This document shows, in pieces, positions 7,108 to 14,819 of a DNA stretch of 50,389 nt. The notes under the pieces were generated by a model. That model saw nothing but the letters and a program-made list of their open reading frames with translations. It did not search any database and was not told where the DNA came from. The stretch covers positions 1-50,389 of the forward strand of contig SFMG01000011.1 in NCBI GenBank assembly GCA_004554455.1, written 5' to 3'. Made by a program: the position numbers and the translations under genes. Source of the stretch: Bacteroidales bacterium (GTDB taxonomy: Bacteria; Bacteroidota; Bacteroidia; Bacteroidales; UBA932). Position 1 is the stretch's first letter. Each line of letters starts with the position of its first letter.

Positions 7108-10100
7108 TGATGGACAAAGACAGAATCCTCATACTCGACGGTGCGATGGGCACCGCAATACAGCGTTACGGACTCGGCGGAAACAGTGAGGCGCTGAACC
7201 TCAGCCATCCCGAAGTCATCGCTGCCATACACAGGGAATATATAGAGGCGGGCGCCGACATCATCGAGACCAACAGCTTCAGCGCCAACTCTATTTCCCA
7301 GCTTGAATACGGCTGCCAGTCACAGGCAGCCGAAATGGCATTCCGGGCAGCCCGCATAGCCCGCGAGGCGGCCGACTCAGCCCCGCGCAAGGTACTGGTG
7401 GCCGGCAGCATGGGCCCGACGTCCAAGTCCCTCACCCTGCCCTCGGATGCCAATGACCCGAGCATAAGGGCCTGGAGTTTCGACGGGATGGAAGCGGCAT
7501 ACTTCGAGCAGGCCAAGGCCCTCATCGAGGGTGGCGTAGATTTCCTGCTGCTGGAGACCTGCTTCGACGCCCTGAACGTCAAGGCGGCCATCCACGCCAT
7601 AGAAAGGGCGTCAGACGAACTCCGCCTCACAGACAGGGCTGCGGACAAAATCCGCCTCACAGACAGGGCTGCGGATGAACTCCGCCTCAAGGATGGGAAA
7701 TGCCCGATTGCCGTGAGCGTCTCGGTCAGCGACCGCAGCGGACGCACACTCACGGGTCAGACACTCAGGGCCTTCTACACTTCCATAAGACATTGCAAGC
7801 CAATCGCTTTCGGCATCAACTGCTCATTGGGAGCCGAGGAGATGCAACCCCTGGTGGCTGAACTCTCCTCCTTTGTGGAATGCCCGCTGATATGCTATCC
7901 CAATGCAGGACTGCCCAACGAACTGGGCGGCTACGACCAGAGCCCCGAAGAGATGGCCGTCCATATACGCAAAATGGCGGAAGACGGGCTGCTGAACATA
8001 GTAGGCGGCTGCTGCGGTACGACTGACAGGCATATACGTGCCATTGCGGAAGCCGTGAAAGGACTGGCGCCGAGAAGGGTGCCGGCACGCAGGGAAGGAT
8101 TGGAACTGAGCGGGCTGGAGAATATATGCATAGACAGGGAGCGCTTCAATTTCACCAATGTAGGCGAGCGCACCAATGTAGCCGGTTCGCGCAAGTTCGC
8201 AAGACTCATCGCCGAAGGCAATTACGCCGAAGGCATAGAGATAGCCGCGAAACAGATAGAAGACGGGGCCTCGCTCATAGACATAAATATGGACGACGCA
8301 ATGCTGGACAGCGCCGTCGAGATGGAGAGATTCGTGCGCTGCATAGCCGCCGAACCGGCTGTAGCGAAGGCCGCGCTGATGATTGACTCCTCGCACTGGG
8401 ACACGGTGCTTGCCGGACTGAAGAACGCCCAGGGCAAGTGCGTGGTCAACTCCATCAGTCTCAAGGAGGGCGAGGCCGCTTTCCTCGAAAAGGCTCGGGA
8501 GATATTGCGTCTCGGGGCTGCCGTGGTTGTGATGGCCTTCGACGAGGAGGGCCAGGCGACTGACTACAGACGCAAGATATCTATATGCAAAAGGGCCTGG
8601 GACCTGCTCAGGGGCATAGGATTCGACGCAAGCGACATAATTTTCGACGTGAACGTGCTCAGCGTGGGTACGGGCGAGGCGAGCGACCGACGCTACGGAA
8701 TCGACTTCATCGAAGCGGTGCGCTGGATCAAGTCCAATCTCCCGGGAGCACTGACCAGCGGAGGCATATCCAACCTGTCCTTCGCCTTCCGAGGCAACAA
8801 CCCGGTCCGCGAGGCGATGCATTCCGTATTCCTCTACCACGCCGTGAAGGCCGGACTGGATATGGGCATAGTCAACCCTTCGATGCTCAGGGTATATGAC
8901 GACATAGAGCCGCAACTGCGTCAGGCCTGCGAAGACGTAATACTCGACAGCGACGAAGGGGCTGCGGAACGTCTGCTTGAGCTCGCCTCCGGCACTCTGC
9001 AGGCAGCGGGGCCCGCTTCGGGGAAGTCGGCATCTAAGGAAACGAAGCTCAGTCTCAGCCAGATGCTGGTAAAAGGCCGTTCCGAAGGGCTGCGTGAGGA
9101 AGTGCTCGCGGAGCTGGAACGTCTGGGCGAGGCGGGAAAGGTCATCTCCGGACCGCTTATGGAGGGAATGGAGCAGGTCGGCATACTCTTCGGTGAGGGC
9201 AAGATGTTCCTCCCGCAGGTTATGAAGTCGGCCCGGGTGATGAAGGAGGCGGTGGCCGTGCTCCAGCCTTATCTCGACGCTGCAGCAGAAAACGGCTCTG
9301 ACGCTGCCGGAGACGGGGAAAGCGGCGAGCCGGGAAAGGGCCGCGACTGCATAGTCATAGCCACGGTAAAGGGCGACGTCCACGACATAGGCAAGAATAT
9401 TACCGCCACCGTCCTGCGCTGCAACGGATTCCGCGTTGTGGACCTGGGCGTGATGGTGGACAACGAGAGCATACTCGAAACGGCCGCCAGAGAGAAAGCC
9501 GCGATTGTGGCCGTGAGCGGTCTGATAACCCCGTCCCTGAAGGTAATGGAGGACCTGTGCCGCCTGATGAGCGCCAGAGGCCTGCGCACTCCCCTTTTCA
9601 TAGGCGGTGCGACCACCTCGGCCCTGCATACCGCAGTGAAGCTTGCCCCTCTCTACGACAGGGTTTTCTACGGTGCCGACGCCTCCGCCTCTGCAGTTAT
9701 GGCGAAGCGATATATACTTGATTCCGAAGCCTTTATAGCCACGGAACACGCTGCCCAGGAGGAGTTGCGACGCATCCACGCACAGGGTCGAGGCGAGAGC
9801 CGGAAAGACATATTCCAGACTCTGGACAGCGAAGGATATATGCCTTACGAGGAATTGAAGGGCAGGGACATCGAAGTCTGCGAAGTGCCGCTTGACGCCG
9901 TGAGACCGTTCATAGACTGGAATACGTTTTACGCGATATGGCGTATCAAGGCGGACGAAAGGCAGAGTGAAGCCGCCCTGCAGATAAGGCGCGAGGCGGA
10001 GGAGACGCTCGGCAGGCTGCGTTGCCATATACGACTTGGCTGCAATTTCATACGCGACGGCGTGGGCTGCTGGGCCGGAGCCGTACATCCGCTGCACATC

Positions 10101-10403
10101 GCCTGCGACTGCCCGGCCTGCAAAAGCGCGGACTTCGGCATCGAAGACAGTCTGCGGCTGACGCTCGCCGACGCCATCAGCGGATATATAGCATCCCGTC
10201 TGGCCATCCCGGAACCTTACAAGGTGGTTCTGCCGGGCATAGGCTATCCGAGCTGCCCTGACCACAGTCTGAAGAAAAGCGTGCTGGAGAGCATTCCGGG
10301 CTCGGAAGAGATAGGGATAAGACTAAGCGAGAATTATGCGATGAGCCCCGATGCCAGCGTCTGCGGCTATGTCGTGGTCCACAAAGAAGCCAGATATATA
10401 TGA
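7107..10403 (+). CDS. metH: Cobalamin-dependent methionine synthase
   Basis: A 1098-residue MetH that methylates homocysteine using methyltetrahydrofolate and B12. Domain order: homocysteine-binding barrel (about 5-325; zinc ligands Cys239, Cys302, Cys303), pterin-binding barrel (about 335-610), helical cap (about 640-740), cobalamin domain with DVHDIG (His759 as lower Co ligand) to about 890, and a reactivation domain from about 930. Two oddities are visible. A threefold 10-residue repeat (LRLTDRAADK-like, residues 170-195, 30-bp DNA period) expands a loop of the first barrel. The reactivation domain is about 165 residues instead of roughly 330 in E. coli, with its middle replaced by a short Cys-rich stretch. 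ATG overlaps the upstream stop; it sits in the decarboxylase operon. MetF is encoded at 32006. Confidence 0.95.
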   Translation: MMDKDRILILDGAMGTAIQRYGLGGNSEALNLSHPEVIAAIHREYIEAGADIIETNSFSANSISQLEYGCQSQAAEMAFRAARIAREAADSAPRKVLVAGSMGPTSKSLTLPSDANDPSIRAWSFDGMEAAYFEQAKALIEGGVDFLLLETCFDALNVKAAIHAIERASDELRLTDRAADKIRLTDRAADELRLKDGKCPIAVSVSVSDRSGRTLTGQTLRAFYTSIRHCKPIAFGINCSLGAEEMQPLVAELSSFVECPLICYPNAGLPNELGGYDQSPEEMAVHIRKMAEDGLLNIVGGCCGTTDRHIRAIAEAVKGLAPRRVPARREGLELSGLENICIDRERFNFTNVGERTNVAGSRKFARLIAEGNYAEGIEIAAKQIEDGASLIDINMDDAMLDSAVEMERFVRCIAAEPAVAKAALMIDSSHWDTVLAGLKNAQGKCVVNSISLKEGEAAFLEKAREILRLGAAVVVMAFDEEGQATDYRRKISICKRAWDLLRGIGFDASDIIFDVNVLSVGTGEASDRRYGIDFIEAVRWIKSNLPGALTSGGISNLSFAFRGNNPVREAMHSVFLYHAVKAGLDMGIVNPSMLRVYDDIEPQLRQACEDVILDSDEGAAERLLELASGTLQAAGPASGKSASKETKLSLSQMLVKGRSEGLREEVLAELERLGEAGKVISGPLMEGMEQVGILFGEGKMFLPQVMKSARVMKEAVAVLQPYLDAAAENGSDAAGDGESGEPGKGRDCIVIATVKGDVHDIGKNITATVLRCNGFRVVDLGVMVDNESILETAAREKAAIVAVSGLITPSLKVMEDLCRLMSARGLRTPLFIGGATTSALHTAVKLAPLYDRVFYGADASASAVMAKRYILDSEAFIATEHAAQEELRRIHAQGRGESRKDIFQTLDSEGYMPYEELKGRDIEVCEVPLDAVRPFIDWNTFYAIWRIKADERQSEAALQIRREAEETLGRLRCHIRLGCNFIRDGVGCWAGAVHPLHIACDCPACKSADFGIEDSLRLTLADAISGYIASRLAIPEPYKVVLPGIGYPSCPDHSLKKSVLESIPGSEEIGIRLSENYAMSPDASVCGYVVVHKEARYI
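7614..7691. repeat. 30-bp in-frame tandem repeat inside metH
   Basis: Units start at 7614, 7644 and 7674 (the third partial), each beginning gaYRAAMTCCGCCTC. The period of 30 bp adds whole 10-residue blocks to the homocysteine-binding domain of MetH without breaking the frame. Confidence 0.9.
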
Positions 10404-11797
10404 TTATGAAAAAGGGAAGAGTTTACTCCATAGACGCGCTCAGAGGCCTGGCCATCATAGGTATGGTGCTTTGTTCCGCCATAGGTTTCAATTCGGGACT
10501 TCCGGCCTGGATGTTCCACGCCCAGACACCGCCTCCTACCTACGAATTCAACCCTTCCATAGCCGGCCTGACCTGGGTGGACCTGGTCTTCCCCTTCTTC
10601 ATATTCTCCATGGGAGCCGCTTTCCCTTTCGCGATGCGCAGGCGCCTGGACTCAGGGATGCGTCCCTGGAAAATGATGCTGCAGCTGCTGCGCAGGTGGC
10701 TGACTCTCACGGCTTTCGCCATCGCATTGGGGAATATCTACTCCAATGCCGGCTCCTCAGCTCCCGCCTGGGCAGTCAGTCTGCTCAATATCGGCTTCTG
10801 GCTCAGTCTGGCCCTCTGCCTGGTCCAAATCAAGGCTGACCCAATGGACAGCGGGCTTGCAAGATGGAGGGGACGTTTGGTCAACCTCTGCGGGCTGGTC
10901 CTGATTACCGCCCTCTTTGTGATACGCCGTTTCTGCTTCGGTCTTAGCTTCGACTATCATTCCAACGACATAATCATACTCATTCTGGCCAATCTCGCCC
11001 TCTTCGGCGGCCTGGCCTGGATGCTGAGCCGGGACAATCTGATACTCAGACTCTTGCTCATAGTGCTTGTGATTGCCGTTAAGGCCGTGGACAGCTATGC
11101 CCCTGCGCTGCTTGACTTTGTGCCGGACTGCGGCCCTGTTTCCTGGCTTTTCCAATGGGACTTCCTGCAGTATCTGGTGATAGCCCTCACGGCCTCCATT
11201 GTGGGAGACCTGCTGCTGCTCGAGCAGGAAAGTCCGGACAGGTGGGACGCCAAGAGATGCGTCTCCGCCTTCATCTGTCTGGCCGCAGTGCTTTTCCAGC
11301 TCTGGGCCCTTTCCGCAAGACAGATACGCATAGACCTGCTGGTCACCCTCGTCCTGGCTCTTTCGTTCATATTGCTGAACCTGCGCAGCTGGGGCATATA
11401 CACTCGCATAGGATACATAGGCTTCCTCGCGCTGATGCTGGGCATAAACCTGGACCCCCTCGACGGCGGCATCACCAAGGATTTCTGCAATCTCTCCTAT
11501 CTGCTTACCACCTGTGGCGCCTCTGCGCTTATGACTGCCTTCCTGATGATGCTGGAGAGGCATTTCGGACTGAAAATGAAAATGCTTTGCGGCTGCGGCA
11601 AGAACCCCATGGCGGCCTACACCATCACCGGCCTTCTGACCGTTCCGCTTCTGAGTCTCTGCAAACTGATGCCTCTGATTTACTCCCTCGCCGAGGGCTC
11701 CGTTTTCTGGGGCCTAATGCAGGGCTTCATCCTCACCGCACTGATGGTCCTGCTGACCAACCTGCTCTCCCGCTACAAGTTCTTCTTGCGGTCGTAA
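10400..11797 (+). CDS. DUF5009 / HGSNAT-like membrane acyltransferase
   Basis: A 465-residue inner-membrane protein with about 11-12 hydrophobic helices. The N terminus has YSIDALRGLAIIGMV, the opening motif of the acyltransferase families related to human heparan-alpha-glucosaminide N-acetyltransferase, then LTWVDLVFPFFIFSMG, typical of DUF5009. These proteins are thought to transfer acetyl groups across the membrane to sugars. Its ATG overlaps the metH stop by four bases (ATGA), so it is the last gene of the operon; an ATG at 10406 is an alternative start. The gene ends five bases from a convergent gene with no visible terminator between them. The acceptor is unknown. Confidence 0.8.
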   Translation: MIMKKGRVYSIDALRGLAIIGMVLCSAIGFNSGLPAWMFHAQTPPPTYEFNPSIAGLTWVDLVFPFFIFSMGAAFPFAMRRRLDSGMRPWKMMLQLLRRWLTLTAFAIALGNIYSNAGSSAPAWAVSLLNIGFWLSLALCLVQIKADPMDSGLARWRGRLVNLCGLVLITALFVIRRFCFGLSFDYHSNDIIILILANLALFGGLAWMLSRDNLILRLLLIVLVIAVKAVDSYAPALLDFVPDCGPVSWLFQWDFLQYLVIALTASIVGDLLLLEQESPDRWDAKRCVSAFICLAAVLFQLWALSARQIRIDLLVTLVLALSFILLNLRSWGIYTRIGYIGFLALMLGINLDPLDGGITKDFCNLSYLLTTCGASALMTAFLMMLERHFGLKMKMLCGCGKNPMAAYTITGLLTVPLLSLCKLMPLIYSLAEGSVFWGLMQGFILTALMVLLTNLLSRYKFFLRS

Positions 11798-11802
11798 AAT
11801 GA

Positions 11803-12750
11803 TTATTCCATCCTCCACTCATTGAGCACACGGCCGCCCTTGAGGGTAACCCAAGTGTCAAGGGAACCGTCCTCGTGAAGAAGTATCACACGGGCACCGT
11901 TCTCGAGGTGATTATAGACGGTGTCGCCACCGGTGTAGCGGCCGTAGGAGAGCAAAATTCCGTCCCACATCACAGAATAGTCGTCGTCATGGTCGTGGCC
12001 GACAAAGACCGCTTTCACGTCGCCGCAACGCTTCATCGCGGCAAACATCCCGGAATTGTGGTCCGGGCAGCAGCAGACCTCACGGCGCGTGCCGACTAGC
12101 GGAGCTTTCTGGTCCGAAGCCGCAATGCCATATTCAGGCAGAGGGATATGGAAGAAGGCCAGACTCGGCACCGGTTTTCCGCCGTTCGCAGCGGTATAGG
12201 CGGCGCTGCGGGCCTCATAGTCCCGTATCTGCTCCTCCGTTATCCACTCGTAGTAGCGGTCCGTCCAATTGTAGGAATGGGAATCGATACAATAGAGCAC
12301 GAAAGCAGTCCTGCCGTCCCTTGCCTTGATTTTCAGATCTATATCCGGAACGGAGCCGCCTTTACGGTCCGGATGGAGGTTATATGGAAGCGTGCGGAGC
12401 ATATCGTACATCTGCTCGTTCGTGGCATCGAATTCCTTGTCGTGGTTGCCGAAGCATACTACAAAGGGCACTTTGGCCTTTGATACTAGGGAAACAATGG
12501 TCTTCATTCCCTCAACAGCCGGTGCGGAGTAAATCACATCCCCGGTAAAGACTACAAGGTCTGGTTTTTCCCTTTTGACCACCTCCTGCACCCTTTCCAG
12601 GGCTATGTCCGATTTGGGGTTGCCGAGGCAGAAGTGAGTGTCGGTGAACTGTACTATCTTGAACTCGCCCCTGCGGTTGAAGCTGAGTTCCTGCGCATTG
12701 GAAGTCAGGGCAAGAGAGAGTAGGCAAAGGGTCAGGAATATCTGTTTCAT
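11803..12750 (-). CDS. Secreted calcineurin-like metallophosphoesterase
   Basis: A 315-residue exported phosphoesterase with a signal peptide ending at about residue 19 (SNAQ). The dimetal motifs are all visible: FTDTHF (Asp-x-His), VVFTGDVI, FGNHDKE, AFFHIPLPEY and VFVGHDHDDD. This resembles purple-acid-phosphatase-type and Icc-like secreted enzymes of Bacteroidetes that remove phosphate from organic phosphomono- or diesters. Its ATG overlaps the stop of the upstream endonuclease/exonuclease/phosphatase gene (ATGA), implying coupled translation and related roles in phosphate or nucleic-acid scavenging. It converges on the DUF5009 gene with a five-base gap. Confidence 0.88.
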   Translation of the reverse strand: MKQIFLTLCLLSLALTSNAQELSFNRRGEFKIVQFTDTHFCLGNPKSDIALERVQEVVKREKPDLVVFTGDVIYSAPAVEGMKTIVSLVSKAKVPFVVCFGNHDKEFDATNEQMYDMLRTLPYNLHPDRKGGSVPDIDLKIKARDGRTAFVLYCIDSHSYNWTDRYYEWITEEQIRDYEARSAAYTAANGGKPVPSLAFFHIPLPEYGIAASDQKAPLVGTRREVCCCPDHNSGMFAAMKRCGDVKAVFVGHDHDDDYSVMWDGILLSYGRYTGGDTVYNHLENGARVILLHEDGSLDTWVTLKGGRVLNEWRME

Positions 12751-13727
12751 AATTTGAAATCGACTATTATAGGCCTGTGGTCTGAAGGATGCCAGAAGTT
12801 GCTGAGCTTTGCTGGGTCACGTACCGGCTCGCTCCAGTCCCCTGTCGGAATATGGGCTGCAGTGATTCTGGAAAAGAGCTTCGGAGTGCAGTAGAAGTAG
12901 TCTATCCTGGCCTTTCCTCCCGTTGTGGTCTTGAACTCTCCGGGATATAGTGCGGCTATGACATCCACATAACGGCCATCCCTGATTATGACGTCCTGGC
13001 AGGCAAAGCCGGGTGCGTCTTCCGCCCATTTGTACTGATAGTTGTCAACCCTGCTGCGGGAGTTGAAGTCACCCATCATCATCCAATATTCCTTTGACGG
13101 CTTCTTCGACCTGCCTATGGTGTGTTTCAGTATATATTCCATTTCCACGGCCCTGAAGGCGTCTCCCCCGTGGGCGGCTTTGCTAGCTTCCCTTTCTTCC
13201 TTGGATGCGTAGAAGCTGTAAGCCTGCGGCCAGGTGTGCAGGGTGACCACATTCAGTTCTTTCCTATTGAATCGGATACGCGCCCACCCGGCTCCGTGGG
13301 ATACTATGGTGTCCGTCTGTTCCGGCGTTTTTGTTTCGAGATTGCCGGTTATGCGATCGATGCCCTCTATCGGATATTTCGAGGTGATAACCTGGGGAAA
13401 GTTGTCCCTGTGACCTCCCACGAACACGTAGTTGTGTCCGTAGCGTGCCGCCAGTTCAGCCCAGCCGTCCACAAGATAACGGTCTTCGACTGCGCACTTG
13501 TCTGCAGTACCGGTGATATAGATGCTTTGGGCCTCGCACCACACGCAGATGTCCGGGTTCTGGGATTTGACATATTCCACGAAGTTGTCGTAGGAGTTTC
13601 CCTGGTCGGACCACATTCCGTTCTGTATGTTCCAGTACATTACCCGGAGATTGGATTTCGGGCCCGCTGCAAGGGCAAGGACCGAGGCAAGGAGCATGGC
13701 TCCAAAAGTTACAATAAGGCGTTTCAT
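12747..13727 (-). CDS. Secreted endonuclease/exonuclease/phosphatase family protein
   Basis: A 326-residue EEP-fold protein with a signal peptide at about residues 1-21 (LALAAGP). It shows MYWNIQNG (metal-binding Asn), VWCEAQ (metal Glu), MMGDFNSRS (catalytic Asp/Asn) and a terminal PSDHRPIIVDF (Asp-His), the full EEP motif set. Family members cut DNA or RNA phosphodiesters or act as sphingomyelinase or inositol-phosphate phosphatases; the substrate here is open, but export suggests nutrient release. The frame extends upstream to 14012 into repeat locus R2, but the ATG at 13727 is chosen because the signal peptide starts there and a TAnnTTCG-like promoter element lies upstream of it. Its stop overlaps the next gene. 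Confidence 0.87.
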   Translation of the reverse strand: MKRLIVTFGAMLLASVLALAAGPKSNLRVMYWNIQNGMWSDQGNSYDNFVEYVKSQNPDICVWCEAQSIYITGTADKCAVEDRYLVDGWAELAARYGHNYVFVGGHRDNFPQVITSKYPIEGIDRITGNLETKTPEQTDTIVSHGAGWARIRFNRKELNVVTLHTWPQAYSFYASKEEREASKAAHGGDAFRAVEMEYILKHTIGRSKKPSKEYWMMMGDFNSRSRVDNYQYKWAEDAPGFACQDVIIRDGRYVDVIAALYPGEFKTTTGGKARIDYFYCTPKLFSRITAAHIPTGDWSEPVRDPAKLSNFWHPSDHRPIIVDFKL

Positions 13728-13762
13728 GTTAATTAATTCTTTGTTGATGGATTGATTGTTCA

Positions 13763-13790
13763 CGAAGGTAGGAATCTTTTCTGATTCAAA
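13763..13790 (-). promoter_or_regulatory. Candidate promoter for the EEP/phosphoesterase pair
   Basis: On the minus strand TTTG (13790-13787) precedes TACCTTCG (13770-13763), a near match to TAnnTTTG. The 16-nt spacing is shorter than the usual 19-21, so this is a weak call. It lies 36 nt upstream of the ATG. Confidence 0.4.
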
Positions 13791-13837
13791 AAAGCTCTTT
13801 AGCGTGGCGAGGTAGCGTTCAGCGTGGCGGACTATTA

Positions 13838-13905
13838 GCGGGTGCTGCGCACCCTCGGCGGCAAAAACATAGGGAAATGCCGCCTCCGGGCGCATCAGCA
13901 CCCGC
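13838..13905. repeat. Large imperfect hairpin, single copy
   Basis: Outer arms GCGGGTGCTG (13838-13847) and CAGCACCCGC (13896-13905) pair perfectly. Inner arms GGCGGCA and TGCCGCC pair around a short A-rich loop, with a partly paired segment between. The architecture resembles hairpin element B, but the sequence differs. A second, smaller hairpin, CCTGCCTGC (13925-13933) with GCAGGCAGG (13946-13954), follows. Confidence 0.75.
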
Positions 13906-13978
13906 CTTTGCCGCCGCTGTCGAACCTGCCTGCACTCAGGTTGCTGCAGGCAGGCGAATCTTCGTTGCAGCACCGACC

Positions 13979-14290
13979 ACTGCAGGCGGGCTATTCTTCT
14001 TTGCAGCGACAAAGATTAGAATCGGACGCATACCTTTGTTGCGGCAGGGACAGGTGCCACTCCGGCGGCTTTTTACTTAGGATTATGCCGCCTTCGTGGC
14101 ATCCTGTCCCTGCCTGCGCCTCACAACGATGCTGCAGGCGGGCCATTCTTCTTAGCCACAAAGAAAATTAGAATCGGACGCGGACCTCGTTGCCGCTACG
14201 ACCGCCGCTGCAGGCGGGCCATTCTTCTTCGCCGCAAAGAAAATTAGAATCGGACGCGGACCTCGTTGCCGCTACGACTGCTGCAGGCGA
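13979..14290. repeat. Tag repeats of composite locus R2
   Basis: The motif TTAGAATCGGACGC occurs at 14016, 14168 and 14244 (the last two 76 bp apart). CTGCAGGCGGGCCATTCT or close variants occur near 13979, 14131 and 14208. These are the reverse complements of the R1 tags and flank hairpin element B. Confidence 0.85.
14043..14114. repeat. Hairpin element B, copy in R2
   Basis: Arms GGCAGGGACAGGTGCCAC and GTGGCATCCTGTCCCTGCC, inner arms GGCGGC and GCCGCC, loop tttttacttaggattat. It is nearly identical to the R3 copy and is the reverse complement of the R1 copy. Confidence 0.9.
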
Positions 14291-14320
14291 AACTATTCCT
14301 CACTGTAGCGGCGATGGCGC

Positions 14321-14724
14321 TGCAACGATTCCCAAGTCTAGACCTGAAATCAAGAATCGATGCACGAAAGAGGGTGTAAACCGGAAAAAGCTTGCATCGA
14401 TTCCCAAGTCTGAGCCTGAAATCAAGAATCGATGCACGAAAGAGGGCTTAAACCGGGAAAAGCTTGCATCGATTCTCAAGTCTGGGCCTGAAATCAAGAA
14501 TCGATGCACGCAAGAGGGCTTAAACCGGGAAAAGCTTGCATCGATTCCCAAGTCTGAGCCTGAAATCAAGAATCGTTGCACGAAAGAGGGTGTAAACCGG
14601 GAAAAACTTGCATCGATTCCCAAGTCTGGGCCTGAAATCAAGAATCGATGCACGCAAGAGGGTGAAAACAGGCAAAACCTTGCATCGATTCGCAAGTCTG
14701 GGCCTGAAATCAAGAATCACTGCA
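14321..14724. repeat. 72-bp tandem palindrome array R2 (6 copies)
   Basis: Units start at 14321, 14393, 14465, 14537, 14609 and 14681, exactly 72 bp apart. The 44-nt palindromic part is the same family as R1 (TGCATCGATTC, 22 nt, GAATCGATGCA), but the 28-nt linker is different (cgaaagagggcttaaaccgg plus eight bases). The first and last units have damaged stems. The array runs in the opposite sense to that in R3 although the neighbouring tags and hairpin element have the same orientation. Confidence 0.95.
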
Positions 14725-14771
14725 CGAAACGCCCCAAGCCCACAGCCCCGGAGCAGGCCAGAATCAAAAAA

Positions 14772-14800
14772 GGGGTGGCCGGTCATTCCGGTCACCCCCT
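14772..14800 (-). terminator. Rho-independent terminator of the PUL operon
   Basis: On the minus strand, an 11-bp GC-rich stem (GGGGTGACCGG with CCGGCCACCCC, one mismatch) has a short loop and is followed by six T residues. It lies about 20 nt past the stop of the BACON lipoprotein gene. Confidence 0.88.
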
Positions 14801-14819
14801 TTATGATATCAAGGAAAGA

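Noticed and set aside
7824..10265. Long minus-strand open frame opposite metH (813 codons)
   Set aside because: It is the shadow of metH caused by GC-rich codon bias; the translation shows no domain and metH motifs are unmistakable. Similar shadows oppose mmdA (2977-4236) and ntpB/ntpD (39142-41130).
12747..14012. Longer endonuclease gene starting at 14012
   Set aside because: The extra 95 codons run through repeat locus R2 and would hide the signal peptide that begins at 13727.
13838..14724. Integron attC cassette array
   Set aside because: Palindromes of attC-like length exist, but no integrase, no cassette genes and no variable loops between core sites are present; units are tandem and uniform.
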